Source: Oscillospiraceae bacterium
Lineage (GTDB): Bacteria > Bacillota > Clostridia > Oscillospirales > Oscillospiraceae
Assembly: GCA_910575505.1 (NCBI GenBank)
Contig: CAJTFK010000002.1
Span: forward strand, 62,001-126,000
DNA length: 64,000 nucleotides
Direction: 5' to 3'
Shown: piece by piece, positions 8,282 to 25,313 of the stretch
How the letters are laid out: the number at the start of each line of letters is the position of its first letter
Position numbering within the stretch: the first letter of the stretch is position 1
Notes under the pieces: generated by a model
What the model was told of the DNA's origin: nothing
Databases searched by the model: none
The model's input: only the letters and a program-made list of their open reading frames with translations
Made by a program: the position numbers and the translations under genes

Positions 8282-9997
8282 ATGAAGCACACTCTGTTCC
8301 GGCGGGTCCTGGGGCTCTGCCTGGCGGCGCTGCTGATTATTCCGGCTATGGCGGCGGAGCCGCCGAAGGCCGGACAGCGGCAGGAGGACCTGGACTTTCT
8401 CTATGAAAAGGTCCTGCTGGAGGCCCACCCGGACGCCTTTGCCAACACGCCGGAATCCGAATTCCTGGCCCTGAAGGCGGAGATTGAAGCCCGGCTGGAA
8501 ACCGAAAGCGACACGGAATTTCTGCTGGATCTCATGCGCCTGACGGCCCTGACAGGGGACTCCCACACCTCGGTCTCCATCGGCGGCGCGGCGGACCTCC
8601 GGGCCTATCCCTTCGCCCTGCTCCGGCGGGGCTAGAGCTGGTATCTCTCCGCCGTGCCCCCGGAGGAGAAGGACCTGCTGTGTCAGGAGGTCGCGTCTCT
8701 CGCCGGAAAGCCGGTGGAGGAAATCACAGAGGCCTACGGGACCCTCTTCGACTCCGACAATCCGATACACCTCCGGCGGCAGTTCCGGCAGGCCTGCAAT
8801 GTGGCGGACATCTATGAGTATCTGGGGCTGGTGGAGGCCGGGGAGCCCCTGACCGTCACCCTGAAGAACGGCAAAACCCTTCGTCTGGAGCCCATGAGCA
8901 TGGAGGAAATGAGCAAAGTGGAGATCGCCAGGATTTCCGGCCTCATCAAGGGCCAGCCGGAGACGGCGGCGGCGGACGCCGATTACCTGGCCAAACCCCT
9001 GACGGAAGCGGTCTACTATATTCAGTACAACGTCTGCCGGGAGGCGGAGGATCTTCCTATGGAGGACTTCGCCGCCGCCGTGGCCAAGGACCTGGCAGCA
9101 GGGAACTATGACCGGATTCTGCTGGACCTGCGGAACAACGGCGGCGGGTCTGACGGGGTGATCTGGCCCCTGTTCGGAGTCCTGCGGAACGCCATGGACA
9201 ACGGGGCCAGGCTGGTGGGGCTCATCGGCGAGGCCACCTTCTCCTCCGCCCTTATCAACGCCGTGGAAATTCAGGAAATGGGCGGCGTCCTGGCGGGAGA
9301 GCACGCCGGAGGCAGCGTCTGCCACTTCGGCGCCGTCAAGACCTTCACCCTGCCTAATTCCAAGGTCCGGGGCCAGGTTTCCAGCAAGTATCTGGACCTG
9401 AACACCCTGCTGGACGCGGCGGCGGGCCGGGGTGTGGAGGCTTTGCAGCCGGATATTCTGGTGTATCAGACCCTGGCGGACACCCTGTCCGGAAAGGACA
9501 CCCTTGTGGAAGCCTGCATCTCCGCTCCGGACCAGCAGCTGGTCCCCGCCAACCACTATGACGCCCCTCTGACCCGGGGCCGCTTCCTCGGCCTGCTCTA
9601 TGAGGCGGCGGGAAGCCCCGGTGTAGAGATCAGGGAGGAGCTTCCCTTCGCCGACAGCTTCGGCATCGAGTGGTATCTCCCCGCCCTGGCCTGGGCCAAG
9701 GAAGCGAAAATTACCCTGGGCGGTGCGGACGGAGCCTTCTCCGCCGCCCGGCCCATCACCTGGAAAGAGGCAGCGGTGTTCCTGGGTCGTACGGCGGAGG
9801 CGCTGAACCTGAAACCGGACCCGGCAGAAAAGCACGCGGGCCCTGTCCCGGCGGCGCTGGCTCAGGGCGGCAGCCAGGAGGCTGTGACCCGGGCCTGGGA
9901 CCTGGGACTGCTTCCGGCGGACGCGGATTTTGCCCAGGGCCTCACCCGAAGCCAGGGGGAGGAGCTGGCTGCCGGACTGAAAACCCTGCTTGATTGA
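8282..9997 (+). pseudogene. S41-like peptidase with C-terminal SLH domain, interrupted by in-frame TAG at 8633-8635
   Basis: A signal peptide (residues 1-25, ending AMAA) starts the protein. The frame stays open from 8282 to 9997 except for one TAG at 8633-8635 (codon 118). Beyond it the sequence is fully coding: a tail-specific-protease-like core with LLDLRNNGGGSD near residue 281, a serine-containing GEATFSSALIN block near 315, and an SLH-like repeat (ADSFGIEWYLPALAWAKE, then ITWKEAAVFLGR) near the C-terminus for surface attachment. Only residues 1-117 can be made without readthrough. The alternatives are a recent nonsense mutation, a base-call error or amber suppression. The upstream M3 peptidase gene also encodes an exported protease. 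Confidence 0.75.
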
Positions 9998-10017
9998 ATG
10001 GCCGGCACTGAGGGAAT

Positions 10018-10224
10018 GGCCTGACCAAGGGGTCAGGCCACAGGCTGTCGAAAAAGTATTTTCGACAGCCTGTGCAAGTTTTCAGAACCCGTGAGAAGTT
10101 CTGAAAACTTTTGATTGAAAACGAAAGGAACCCCTGATGGGTTCCTTTCGTAGCTATCTTCCTTTCCGACACTTTTACAAATACTGTTTTTTGACAAGCT
10201 GTGGCCTGACCAAGGGGTCAGGCC
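10018..10224. repeat. ~207-bp palindromic element with terminal inverted repeats (MITE-like)
   Basis: Both ends carry the same palindrome, GGCCTGACC-AAGG-GGTCAGGCC (10018-10039 and 10203-10224). Reading inward from each end, similarity continues as an inverted repeat (CCACAGGCTGTCGAAAAA on the left against CCACAGCTTGTCAAAAAA on the right), giving terminal repeats of about 40 bp. Internal hairpins are GGCTGTCGAAAA/TTTTCGACAGCC (10043-10070), AAGTTTTCAGAAC/GTTCTGAAAACTT (near 10077-10110) and GAAAGGAACCC/GGGTTCCTTTC (near 10122-10150). It contains no coding sequence and sits between the S41 gene and convergent nifJ. Confidence 0.7.
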
Positions 10225-10296
10225 CTACAACGAAAATACTCCGGCCTGCCGGTCATCTGAAGAATTTCGCTCCAGCTTCCAATTATTCTTTCACAC

Positions 10297-10336
10297 AAAA
10301 GAGGACCACGGGCAATGCCCGTGGTCCTCTCTTTCA
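10297..10336 (-). terminator. Terminator of nifJ
   Basis: Near-perfect palindrome: GAGGACCACGGGCA pairs with TGCCCGTGGTCCTC with almost no loop. On the minus strand it is followed by TTTTG. It lies about 80 nt beyond the nifJ stop codon. Confidence 0.8.
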
Positions 10337-10418
10337 TTCAGAAGCCTTCCGCGCTCCGGCCTTCGCCGCCCGCAGGGGTGAAACTGTTCACGGGAAACGG
10401 AGCGGACTTTGCAGCGCC

Positions 10419-13400
10419 TCAGTCGGCGTACAGCTCCTTGAGCTTCAGCAGGTGCTGATAGCGGTCCATAGCCGCCTTCTCGTTGCGCTGGAACAGCTCG
10501 CTGGCCCGGTCGGGGAACTCGCGGGTCAGGCGGCTGTAGCGGGCCTCGTTCATCAGGAACTCCTGATATCCGCCGGCAGGCTCCTTGGAGTCCAGGGTGA
10601 ACTTGGAGCCCTCGGCAGCCGGGTTGAAGCGGAACAGGTTCCAGTAGCCGCATTCCACGGCCTTCTTCATTTCGGCCTGGCAGTTCATCATGCCGCCCTT
10701 GATGCTGTGCATCTCGCAGGGGGAGTAGGCGATAATCAGGGACGGGCCGGGATAGGCCTCGGCCTCCTGAATGGCCTTGAGGGTCTGGGCGGGATTGGCG
10801 CCCATGGCGATCTGAGCGACGTACACATAGCCGTAGCTCATGGCGATTTCCGCCAGGGACTTCTTCTTGATCTCCTTGCCGGCGGCGGCAAACTGCGCCA
10901 CCTGGCCGATGTTGGAGGACTTGGAGGCCTGGCCGCCGGTGTTGGAATAGACCTCGGTGTCGAACACGAAGATGTTCACATCATTGCCGGAGGCAAGGAC
11001 ATGGTCCACGCCGCCGAAGCCGATGTCATAGGCCCAGCCGTCGCCGCCGAAGATCCACAGGGACTTCTTGGACAGGTATTCCTTATCCTTCAAAATCTCC
11101 AGGCAGAGCTTGCAGGCGTCGCAGTCGCAGTACTTCGCGCCACTGTCCTTCAGCTCCTTGGCGTGAGCCTGGAACTTGGGCAGCTGGTCACCGAAGACCT
11201 TGGCGGCCTCGGGGCTGCCGGTGAAGGCAACGATATCGTCCACGGTCATGACGCACTCTTCCAGGAGCTTCACATACTCCGTGGTGTCTTCGGCGTTGGC
11301 CTTGCCGTCTTCCATGGTATCCAGCCACTTCTGAGCGGCGTCCTTCAGGCCCTGATAGGTGTGAGGCACCGCAATGAGCTGCTTCGTCAGGTCCGCCAGA
11401 CGGTCCCGGATGGCCTTCTGACCCAGATACATACCCAGGCCGTGCTCGGCATTGTCCTCGAACAGAGAGTTGGACCAGGCGGGGCCGTGTCCTTCCGCGT
11501 TGGTGCAGTAGGGAGAGGTGGCCGCGGGACCGCCCCAGATGGAGGAGCAGCCGGTGGCGTTGGAAATATACATCCGGTCGCCGAAGAGCTGGGTGACGAG
11601 ACGGGCATAGCTGGTCTCGGCGCAGCCGGCGCAGGAGCCGGAGAATTCCAGCAGAGGCTTGTGGAACTGGCTGCCGGGCACCGTGTTGTCCTGGAGATCC
11701 TTCTTCTCGGTGACCTCGGCCACACAGTAGTTGAAGACCTCCTGCTGAGCGGCCTCCTGCTCCTGGGGAGCCATCTTCAGGGCCTTTTCGCCCTTCTTGC
11801 CCGGGCAGACACCCACGCAGACGCCGCAGCCCATGCAGTCCAGAGGAGACACGGCGATGGTGAACTTATAGCCCTTGCCCTTGCCGGTCTTGTCGACGAC
11901 CTTGGCGGCGGCGGGAAGCTTGGCGGCTTCCTCCTCCGTCATGGCGTAGGGACGGATGGTGGCATGGGGGCAGACATAGGCGCACTGGTTGCACTGGATG
12001 CAGTTCTCGGGCATCCAGGTGGGAACGCTGACAGCCACGCCGCGCTTCTCATAGGCGGCAGCGCCCAGCTGGAACTGGCCGTCCACGTGCTTGACGAAGG
12101 CGGAGACGGGGAGGCTGTCGCCGTCCATCTTACCCACGGGATTCAGAATGGTCTTCACCTGCTCCACCAGCTCGGGACGGCCGGTGAGGACGGTGTTGTC
12201 GGGGACATCCTGAGCGTCGGCCCAGTCGGCGGGAACCTCAAACTTTTTGTAGGCGGTGGCGCCGGCGTCAATGGCCTTGTGGTTCATATCCACCACGTCC
12301 TGTCCCTTTTTCAGGTAGGAGTGGGTGGCGGCGTCCTTCATATACTGAATGGCCTCGGACTCGGGCATCACCTTGGCCAGGGAGAAGAACGCGGACTGGA
12401 GAATGGTGTTGGTCCGCTTGCCCATGCCGATTTCCCGGGCCAGGTCGATGGCGTTGATGGTATAGACCTGGATATTGTGGGCGGCAATATAGCGTTTCGC
12501 CACGGCGGGCATGTGCTTGTTGACCTCTTCATCGGTCCACTGGCAGTTGATGAGGAAGGTGCCGCCGTCCTTCACGTCCCGGACCATGGGGAATGCCTTG
12601 ACGATATAGGCGGGCACATGGCAGGCCACGAAGTCGGCCTTGTTGATATAATAGGGGGACCGGATGGCCTTGTCGCCGAAGCGCAGGTGGCTGACGGTGA
12701 CGCCGCCGGTCTTCTTGGAGTCGTACTGGAAGTACGCCTGGACATATTTGTCGGTGTGGTCGCCGATGATCTTGATGGAGTTCTTATTGGCGCCCACGGT
12801 ACCGTCGCCGCCCAGACCCCAGAATTTGCACTCGATGGTGCCCTCTGCGGCGGTGTTGGGGGCGGGCTTCTCCTCAAGAGACAGGTGGGTGACATCGTCC
12901 ACGATGCCGATGGTGAACTGGCGCTTGGGCTCGGCCTTGGTGAGCTCCTCATAGACAGCGAAGACGCTGGCGGGCGGGGTATCCTTGCTGCCCAGACCGT
13001 AGCGGCCGCCGATCACCTTGACGTCGGTTCTGCCGGCGTTGGCCAGAGAGCTGACCACGTCCATATACAGAGGCTCGCCCAGGGAGCCGGGCTCCTTGGT
13101 GCGGTCCAGAACGGCAATGCTCTTGCAGGACGTGGGGATGGCAGCCAGAAGCTTCTCAGCCTTCCAGGGGCGGTACAGGCGGACCTTGATCAGGCCCACC
13201 TTCTCGCCGTGAGCATTCATATAGTCGATGACTTCCTCGGCCACGTCGCAGATGGAGCCCATGGCGATGATGACCCGGTCCGCATCGGCAGCGCCGTAAT
13301 AATTGAAGAGCTGATAGTCGGTGCCCAGCTTGGCGTTGATTTTGGCCATGTATTTCTCCACCACGTCAGGCAGCGCATCGTAGTAGGGGTTGCAGGCCTC

Positions 13401-14087
13401 GCGGTGCTGGAAGAAGATGTCGCCGTTCTCGTGAGAGCCCCGCATGTTGGGCCGCTCGGGATTCAGGGCGTGCTTGCGGAAGGCGTCCACGGCCTCCATG
13501 TCGCACATCTCTTTCAGATCGTCATAGTCCCACACGGCCACCTTCTGAATCTCGTGAGAGGTCCGGAAGCCGTCGAAGAAGTTCACGAAGGGAACACGGC
13601 CCTCGATGGCGGCCAGATGGGCCACGGGGGAGAGGTCCATAACCTCCTGCACATTGCCCTCCGCCAGCATGGCGAAGCCGGTCTGACGGCAGGCCATGAC
13701 GTCGGAGTGGTCGCCAAAGATGTTCAGCGCGTGGCTGGACACGGTCCGGGCGGACACGTGAAACACGCAGGGCAACAGCTCGCCGGCGATTTTGTACATG
13801 TTGGGGATCATCAGCAGCAGGCCCTGAGAAGCGGTGTAGGTGGTGGTCATCGCGCCGGCGGCCAGAGAGCCGTGAACGGTACCGGAGGCACCCGCCTCAG
13901 ACTGCATCTCCACCACCTTCACGGTGGTGCCGAAAATGTTTTTCTGACCGGCGGCAGACCACTGGTCCACCAGGTCCGCCATGGGGGAAGACGGGGTGAT
14001 GGGATAAATCCCCGCCACCTCGGTAAACGCATAGCTGACATATGCCGCCGCGTTGTTGCCGTCCATGGACTTGAACTTTCTTGCCAT
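10419..14087 (-). CDS. nifJ: Pyruvate:ferredoxin (flavodoxin) oxidoreductase
   Basis: 1222 residues, the single-chain homodimeric form. It oxidises pyruvate and CoA to acetyl-CoA and CO2 and passes electrons to ferredoxin. The N-terminal pyrimidine-binding domain has YPITPSSPMADLVDQW; the ferredoxin-like insert has two 4Fe-4S motifs, CIQCNQCAYVCP and CMGCGVCVGVCP; the C-terminal TPP domain has SCAGCAETSY, a CDCDACKLCL cluster region, FGGDGWAYDIG and DTEVYSNTGGQ. All domains look intact. AGGAGG lies 7 nt before the ATG, a near-consensus promoter at 14181-14209, and a strong terminator follows. It is monocistronic and a central enzyme of anaerobic energy metabolism. Confidence 0.98.
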   Translation of the reverse strand: MARKFKSMDGNNAAAYVSYAFTEVAGIYPITPSSPMADLVDQWSAAGQKNIFGTTVKVVEMQSEAGASGTVHGSLAAGAMTTTYTASQGLLLMIPNMYKIAGELLPCVFHVSARTVSSHALNIFGDHSDVMACRQTGFAMLAEGNVQEVMDLSPVAHLAAIEGRVPFVNFFDGFRTSHEIQKVAVWDYDDLKEMCDMEAVDAFRKHALNPERPNMRGSHENGDIFFQHREACNPYYDALPDVVEKYMAKINAKLGTDYQLFNYYGAADADRVIIAMGSICDVAEEVIDYMNAHGEKVGLIKVRLYRPWKAEKLLAAIPTSCKSIAVLDRTKEPGSLGEPLYMDVVSSLANAGRTDVKVIGGRYGLGSKDTPPASVFAVYEELTKAEPKRQFTIGIVDDVTHLSLEEKPAPNTAAEGTIECKFWGLGGDGTVGANKNSIKIIGDHTDKYVQAYFQYDSKKTGGVTVSHLRFGDKAIRSPYYINKADFVACHVPAYIVKAFPMVRDVKDGGTFLINCQWTDEEVNKHMPAVAKRYIAAHNIQVYTINAIDLAREIGMGKRTNTILQSAFFSLAKVMPESEAIQYMKDAATHSYLKKGQDVVDMNHKAIDAGATAYKKFEVPADWADAQDVPDNTVLTGRPELVEQVKTILNPVGKMDGDSLPVSAFVKHVDGQFQLGAAAYEKRGVAVSVPTWMPENCIQCNQCAYVCPHATIRPYAMTEEEAAKLPAAAKVVDKTGKGKGYKFTIAVSPLDCMGCGVCVGVCPGKKGEKALKMAPQEQEAAQQEVFNYCVAEVTEKKDLQDNTVPGSQFHKPLLEFSGSCAGCAETSYARLVTQLFGDRMYISNATGCSSIWGGPAATSPYCTNAEGHGPAWSNSLFEDNAEHGLGMYLGQKAIRDRLADLTKQLIAVPHTYQGLKDAAQKWLDTMEDGKANAEDTTEYVKLLEECVMTVDDIVAFTGSPEAAKVFGDQLPKFQAHAKELKDSGAKYCDCDACKLCLEILKDKEYLSKKSLWIFGGDGWAYDIGFGGVDHVLASGNDVNIFVFDTEVYSNTGGQASKSSNIGQVAQFAAAGKEIKKKSLAEIAMSYGYVYVAQIAMGANPAQTLKAIQEAEAYPGPSLIIAYSPCEMHSIKGGMMNCQAEMKKAVECGYWNLFRFNPAAEGSKFTLDSKEPAGGYQEFLMNEARYSRLTREFPDRASELFQRNEKAAMDRYQHLLKLKELYAD

Positions 14088-14180
14088 AAACTTACCTCCT
14101 GTAAATTCGCCGCCTGAGGCGGCCTCTCTCCAAGACAGGAAATCCGGTCTCTCTCCCCAGCCGAATTTCCGTGCTCTGTC

Positions 14181-14209
14181 ATTATATCACGAGTTCTTTT
14201 TGCTGTAAA
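14181..14209 (-). promoter_or_regulatory. Promoter of nifJ
   Basis: On the minus strand TTTACA (14204-14209), 17-nt spacer, TATAAT (14181-14186), giving a leader of about 90 nt before the nifJ start at 14087. The near-perfect -10 box suits a highly expressed gene. Confidence 0.8.
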
Positions 14210-14266
14210 CCGCCACTTTGTTATTTTTTGCACAAATTTTCCCAGGGATTCTTGACGGCCCCGGCG

Positions 14267-14521
14267 TCAGGGAAAGTCCGGCACATAAAATCCCCAGACG
14301 CAGCTGCTGAACTCCCCGGCGGCAAAACAGCGCTTCTCTCCGCCGATCCGGACGGTATAGACGCGGAATGTGAATACCTGATGATGCAGGGGGTCCCGGA
14401 CTTCTATGGAGCGGCGGGCGCTCTCCCACTCATAGTCAAATATACGGACGCCGAACAGGGTCACACCTCCCTCCGTGCCGGAGGCCGCGTACTGCCAGTC
14501 CTCTTCCTTCCGGTCCCTCAT
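14267..14521 (-). CDS. Small hypothetical protein
   Basis: 84 residues from the ATG at 14521, chosen because GGAAAGGAGG precedes it; upstream in-frame codons run into the neighbouring gene and have no ribosome site. The protein is soluble and rich in aromatic and charged residues (for example FDYEWESARRSIEVRDP), with no membrane segment and two cysteines in the second half. Its start lies 17 nt beyond the stop of the gene at 14539-14967, so the two are probably co-transcribed. I do not recognise the family. Confidence 0.6.
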   Translation of the reverse strand: MRDRKEEDWQYAASGTEGGVTLFGVRIFDYEWESARRSIEVRDPLHHQVFTFRVYTVRIGGEKRCFAAGEFSSCVWGFYVPDFP

Positions 14522-14538
14522 GGGCACCCTCCTTTCCC

Positions 14539-14967
14539 TCAGCCGTATCCGCAGGTGAGAGGCTCCCATGCGCCGCCTGCGTTCCGCCCCAGGCCCCAGC
14601 CCCAATCCCGACAGGTGTAATTCGGATTCAGGGCCCCGTCCCCGCCGGAGCTGCCCACGTCAAAGGCGGAGAGGAGCACGACGGCCTCGTCTACCTGGTA
14701 CGGCTCTTCCCGCCTCGCGAACTGTCCGGCGGCCCCGTCCCCGGCGCAGCGCAGCCCCGTCAGGGTGCAGCCGTCAAACCCCTTTTTAAAATACCCGAGC
14801 ACAGCGTCGGCCGCGTCTTGGATGTCCTCCTCCGTGTAAAGCTCGGACTCCACGGAGACCAGGACGGTCTGATCCACGTTCCCGCCGCCCCGGGGATAGA
14901 AAAACGCCGCCAGCAGGACGATGCACAGCAGGGTGCCCGTCAGGACAATCCTCCAAGCTCTTTTCAC
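14539..14967 (-). CDS. Membrane-anchored hypothetical protein
   Basis: 142 residues. One N-terminal membrane helix (about residues 6-25) or uncleaved signal is followed by an extracytoplasmic domain. The pattern YTEEDIQDAADAVLGYF, then FDGCTLTGL and LNPNYTCRDWGWGLGR, resembles a widespread uncharacterised family of exported Firmicutes proteins in which a short helix precedes a 'gctL' and a 'DWgW' block; I recall the pattern but not a function. The small gene at 14267-14521 follows it closely. Confidence 0.65.
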   Translation of the reverse strand: MKRAWRIVLTGTLLCIVLLAAFFYPRGGGNVDQTVLVSVESELYTEEDIQDAADAVLGYFKKGFDGCTLTGLRCAGDGAAGQFARREEPYQVDEAVVLLSAFDVGSSGGDGALNPNYTCRDWGWGLGRNAGGAWEPLTCGYG

Positions 14968-15049
14968 AGGACCGCGTCTCCATAGCCAGATATCGTGTGC
15001 CCATCATAGCACAGGCGCCGCTTTCCCGCAAGGCCGCGAATTTCTCCAC

Positions 15050-15078
15050 TTTCCATTTTCCGCTCTTTGTAGTATAAT
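15050..15078 (+). promoter_or_regulatory. Promoter of the comM/yifB gene
   Basis: TTTCCA (15050-15055), 17-nt spacer, TATAAT (15073-15078), 51 nt before the start codon at 15129, with GGGAGG as ribosome site. Confidence 0.75.
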
Positions 15079-15128
15079 GCTCCATACAGAAAAGAGCGGC
15101 CCCGGGCCGCAGGCGGGAGGTAAGTCTT

Positions 15129-16646
15129 ATGGTGGTCACGGTGCGTTCCCTTGGCTTAAACGGCGTGGCAGGCTACGCCGTCAGCGCCGAGTGCTTTCTC
15201 TCTGGAGGCCTGCCGGCCTTCGACGTTGTGGGCCTGCCCGACGCCGCCGTCCGGGAGGCCCGGGAGCGGGTCCGGGCGGCGGTAAAGAACGCCGGGGCCA
15301 AGTTCCCCGTCAGCCGCATCACCGTAAACCTGGCTCCGGCGGGACAGAAGAAGGCCGGCACCCTCTATGACCTTCCGATCTTCGTGGGCCTGCTTGCCGC
15401 CGCCGGGGACCTGCCCGTCCCGGAGGAGGACGCGGCCTTTATCGGGGAGCTGTCTCTGACCGGGGCCCTGCGCCGTGTAAACGGAGCTCTGCCCATGGCC
15501 CTGGCGGCGGAGCGGGTGGGCATTCGGACCCTCTTCGTCCCGGCGGAGAACGCCGCCGAAGCCAGTCTGGCCCAGGGGCTGACGGTCTACGGCGTGCCGG
15601 ATGTCGTCTCTCTGTCCGCCCATCTTCGGGGCGAACAGCGTCTGACCCCCGCGCCGGTGTGGACGCCGGAGGAGGACGAGGCGGGACTTTTGGACCTGCG
15701 GGACGTCATGGGGCAGGAGAATGTGAAACGGGCATTGGAAATCGCCGCCGCCGGGGGACACAATCTGCTGATGATCGGCTCTCCCGGCGCAGGCAAATCC
15801 ATGCTGGCCAAGCGCCTGCCCTCCATCCTGCCGGCCCTCAGCCGGGAGGAGGCCCTGGCCGTCTCCGGCGTGTGGTCCGTGGCAGGTCTGACGGACCCCG
15901 GACACCCGCTGCTGACCCGCCGGCCCTTCCGCAGTCCCCATCACTCCACTTCCGCCTCCGCCCTGGCGGGAGGCGGTCCCGCCATGCGGCCCGGCGAGAT
16001 CTCCCTGGCCCACAACGGCGTCCTGTTCCTGGACGAGCTACCGGAGTTCCGCCGGGACGTGCTGGAGGTCCTCCGCCAGCCCCTGGAGGACGGAGAGGTA
16101 ACCGTGGCCCGGGCCGGGGGCACCCTGCGCCTCCCCGCCCGGTTCCAGCTGGTCTGCGCCATGAATCCCTGCCGCTGCGGCTGGCGGGGCCACCCGGACC
16201 GCCGGTGCACCTGCTCCGACCGGGACCGGGCCCGGTATGTGGAGAAGATCTCCGGTCCTCTGCTGGACCGCATTGATCTTCATGTCACCGTTCCCTCTGT
16301 GGAATACGAGGCCATGCGCCGGCGGGAAACTCCGGAGTCCTCGGCGGAGGTCAAGACCAGGGTGGACGCCGCCCGTGCCATACAGGCAAAGCGGCTGGCC
16401 GGGACGGAGATGAGCTGCAACGCCCAGATCGTTCCGGCCCGGATGGGGGAGTTCTGCCGTCTGGACGCGGCGGGAGAGGCCCTGATGAAGAACGCCTTTC
16501 AGCGCATGGGCCTGACGGCAAGGTCCCATGACCGCATCCTCCGGGTGGCCCGGACCATCGCAGACCTGGAGGGGGAGGCGGACATCGGCGCCGCCCACCT
16601 GGCCGAGGCCATCCAGTACCGGAACACGGATATTCTCAGGGGATAA
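15129..16646 (+). CDS. comM: YifB/ComM family Mg-chelatase-like AAA+ ATPase
   Basis: 505 residues, full length for the family. The N-terminal ChlI-like domain (about residues 1-180) includes FDVVGLPDAAVREARERVR. Walker A GSPGAGKSMLAKRLP lies near residue 217, followed by PFRSPHHSTS, then GEISLAHNGVLFLDELPEF with Walker B, and a C-terminal Mg_chelatase_C region with a CRCGWRGHPDRRCTC cysteine cluster. ComM is a hexameric helicase that promotes branch migration during natural transformation in Gram-negatives; its role in Clostridia is less clear. It is monocistronic and convergent with rpoC. Confidence 0.95.
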   Translation: MVVTVRSLGLNGVAGYAVSAECFLSGGLPAFDVVGLPDAAVREARERVRAAVKNAGAKFPVSRITVNLAPAGQKKAGTLYDLPIFVGLLAAAGDLPVPEEDAAFIGELSLTGALRRVNGALPMALAAERVGIRTLFVPAENAAEASLAQGLTVYGVPDVVSLSAHLRGEQRLTPAPVWTPEEDEAGLLDLRDVMGQENVKRALEIAAAGGHNLLMIGSPGAGKSMLAKRLPSILPALSREEALAVSGVWSVAGLTDPGHPLLTRRPFRSPHHSTSASALAGGGPAMRPGEISLAHNGVLFLDELPEFRRDVLEVLRQPLEDGEVTVARAGGTLRLPARFQLVCAMNPCRCGWRGHPDRRCTCSDRDRARYVEKISGPLLDRIDLHVTVPSVEYEAMRRRETPESSAEVKTRVDAARAIQAKRLAGTEMSCNAQIVPARMGEFCRLDAAGEALMKNAFQRMGLTARSHDRILRVARTIADLEGEADIGAAHLAEAIQYRNTDILRG

Positions 16647-16759
16647 CCCCAGAGACCCCGCCGTCTGCGGCGGGCAGGAAGAGATGGACCGGGGGACGTT
16701 CCCTTCACACGAGGAAAGGAAGCGGAATTTCTTCCGGCAGGGTCCCCAGTCCAAGTCCG

Positions 16760-16797
16760 CAAAAAAACAGAGGTTCCCTTTCGGAACCTCTGTTTTC
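16760..16797. terminator. Bidirectional terminator between comM and rpoC
   Basis: AACAGAGGTTCC (16766-16777) pairs with GGAACCTCTGTT (16783-16794) across a 5-nt loop. It is flanked by an A-run on the left and TTTT on the right, so it can stop comM on the plus strand and rpoC on the minus strand. Confidence 0.88.
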
Positions 16798-16801
16798 GGT
16801 T

Positions 16802-20965
<4,164 letters not shown>

Positions 20966-21057
20966 AGTGCGCGTTCCTCCTTCAATGCTCCGGATTCTGT
21001 CGTTGGGACTCTGGCTTGCCGCCTGCCGCCCCGGCCTTCGCCGGGGCGGAGGGGCGC

Positions 21058-24960
<3,903 letters not shown>

Positions 24961-25174
24961 CGTCACATTCACCTTTCTTCCGCCCCGTCCCGACAGGCGG
25001 GGGGCAAAGCTGGCCGCCGGCCGGCGGCGAAAAAGTGGGGGTCCGCAATCAGGATACGCCAGGCGCCGTTGTTAAAAATGCCCTTTCATGCTCTTGCATT
25101 CTTCTGGGAAATGTGCTATTCTGTTTTCAGGATAAAAAATGGAAGGGTACCTCTCCAGACTGTATAAGCAGTTC
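24961..25174 (-). other. Long 5' leader of rpoBC, no gene seen
   Basis: About 205 nt separate the promoter at 25175-25203 from the rpoB start. The segment nearest rpoB is GC-rich, with a CGCCGGCCGGCGGC palindrome near 25012-25026; the distal part is AT-richer. I see no open frame with a ribosome site and no terminator T-run on the minus strand. A leader of this length could carry translational or attenuation control, but no known riboswitch is recognisable. Confidence 0.4.
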
Positions 25175-25203
25175 ATTTTACCATGACATTCCAAGAATGT
25201 CAA
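25175..25203 (-). promoter_or_regulatory. rpoBC promoter overlapped by a perfect palindrome
   Basis: On the minus strand TTGACA (25198-25203), 17-nt spacer, TAAAAT (25175-25180). A perfect inverted repeat TGACATTC-TTG-GAATGTCA (25184-25202) covers most of the -35 box and the adjoining spacer, which is the position of a repressor operator. It could also fold as a DNA or RNA hairpin. No known operator consensus fits. Confidence 0.75.
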
Positions 25204-25264
25204 GGCTTTTTGCTCATATTTCTGCCTGTATTTTCGTCCAAAAATAGGCTTTTCCGGCGGACCT

Positions 25265-25287
25265 GCGGCCGGGAAGGCCGCTTTTTT
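25265..25287 (+). terminator. Orphan terminator-like hairpin facing away from rpoB
   Basis: GCGGCC-GGGAA-GGCCGC followed by six T (25282-25287) on the plus strand. No plus-strand gene lies upstream; it may block antisense transcripts leaving the rpoB promoter region, or be a remnant. Confidence 0.5.
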
Positions 25288-25313
25288 GTTTCCGGACAGC
25301 TCGATTCATGACG

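Noticed and set aside
10137..14117. 1326-codon open frame on the plus strand opposite nifJ
   Set aside because: It is a shadow of nifJ in a GC-rich gene; the translation is Gly/Leu/Val/His-rich low complexity and the start lies in the palindromic element.
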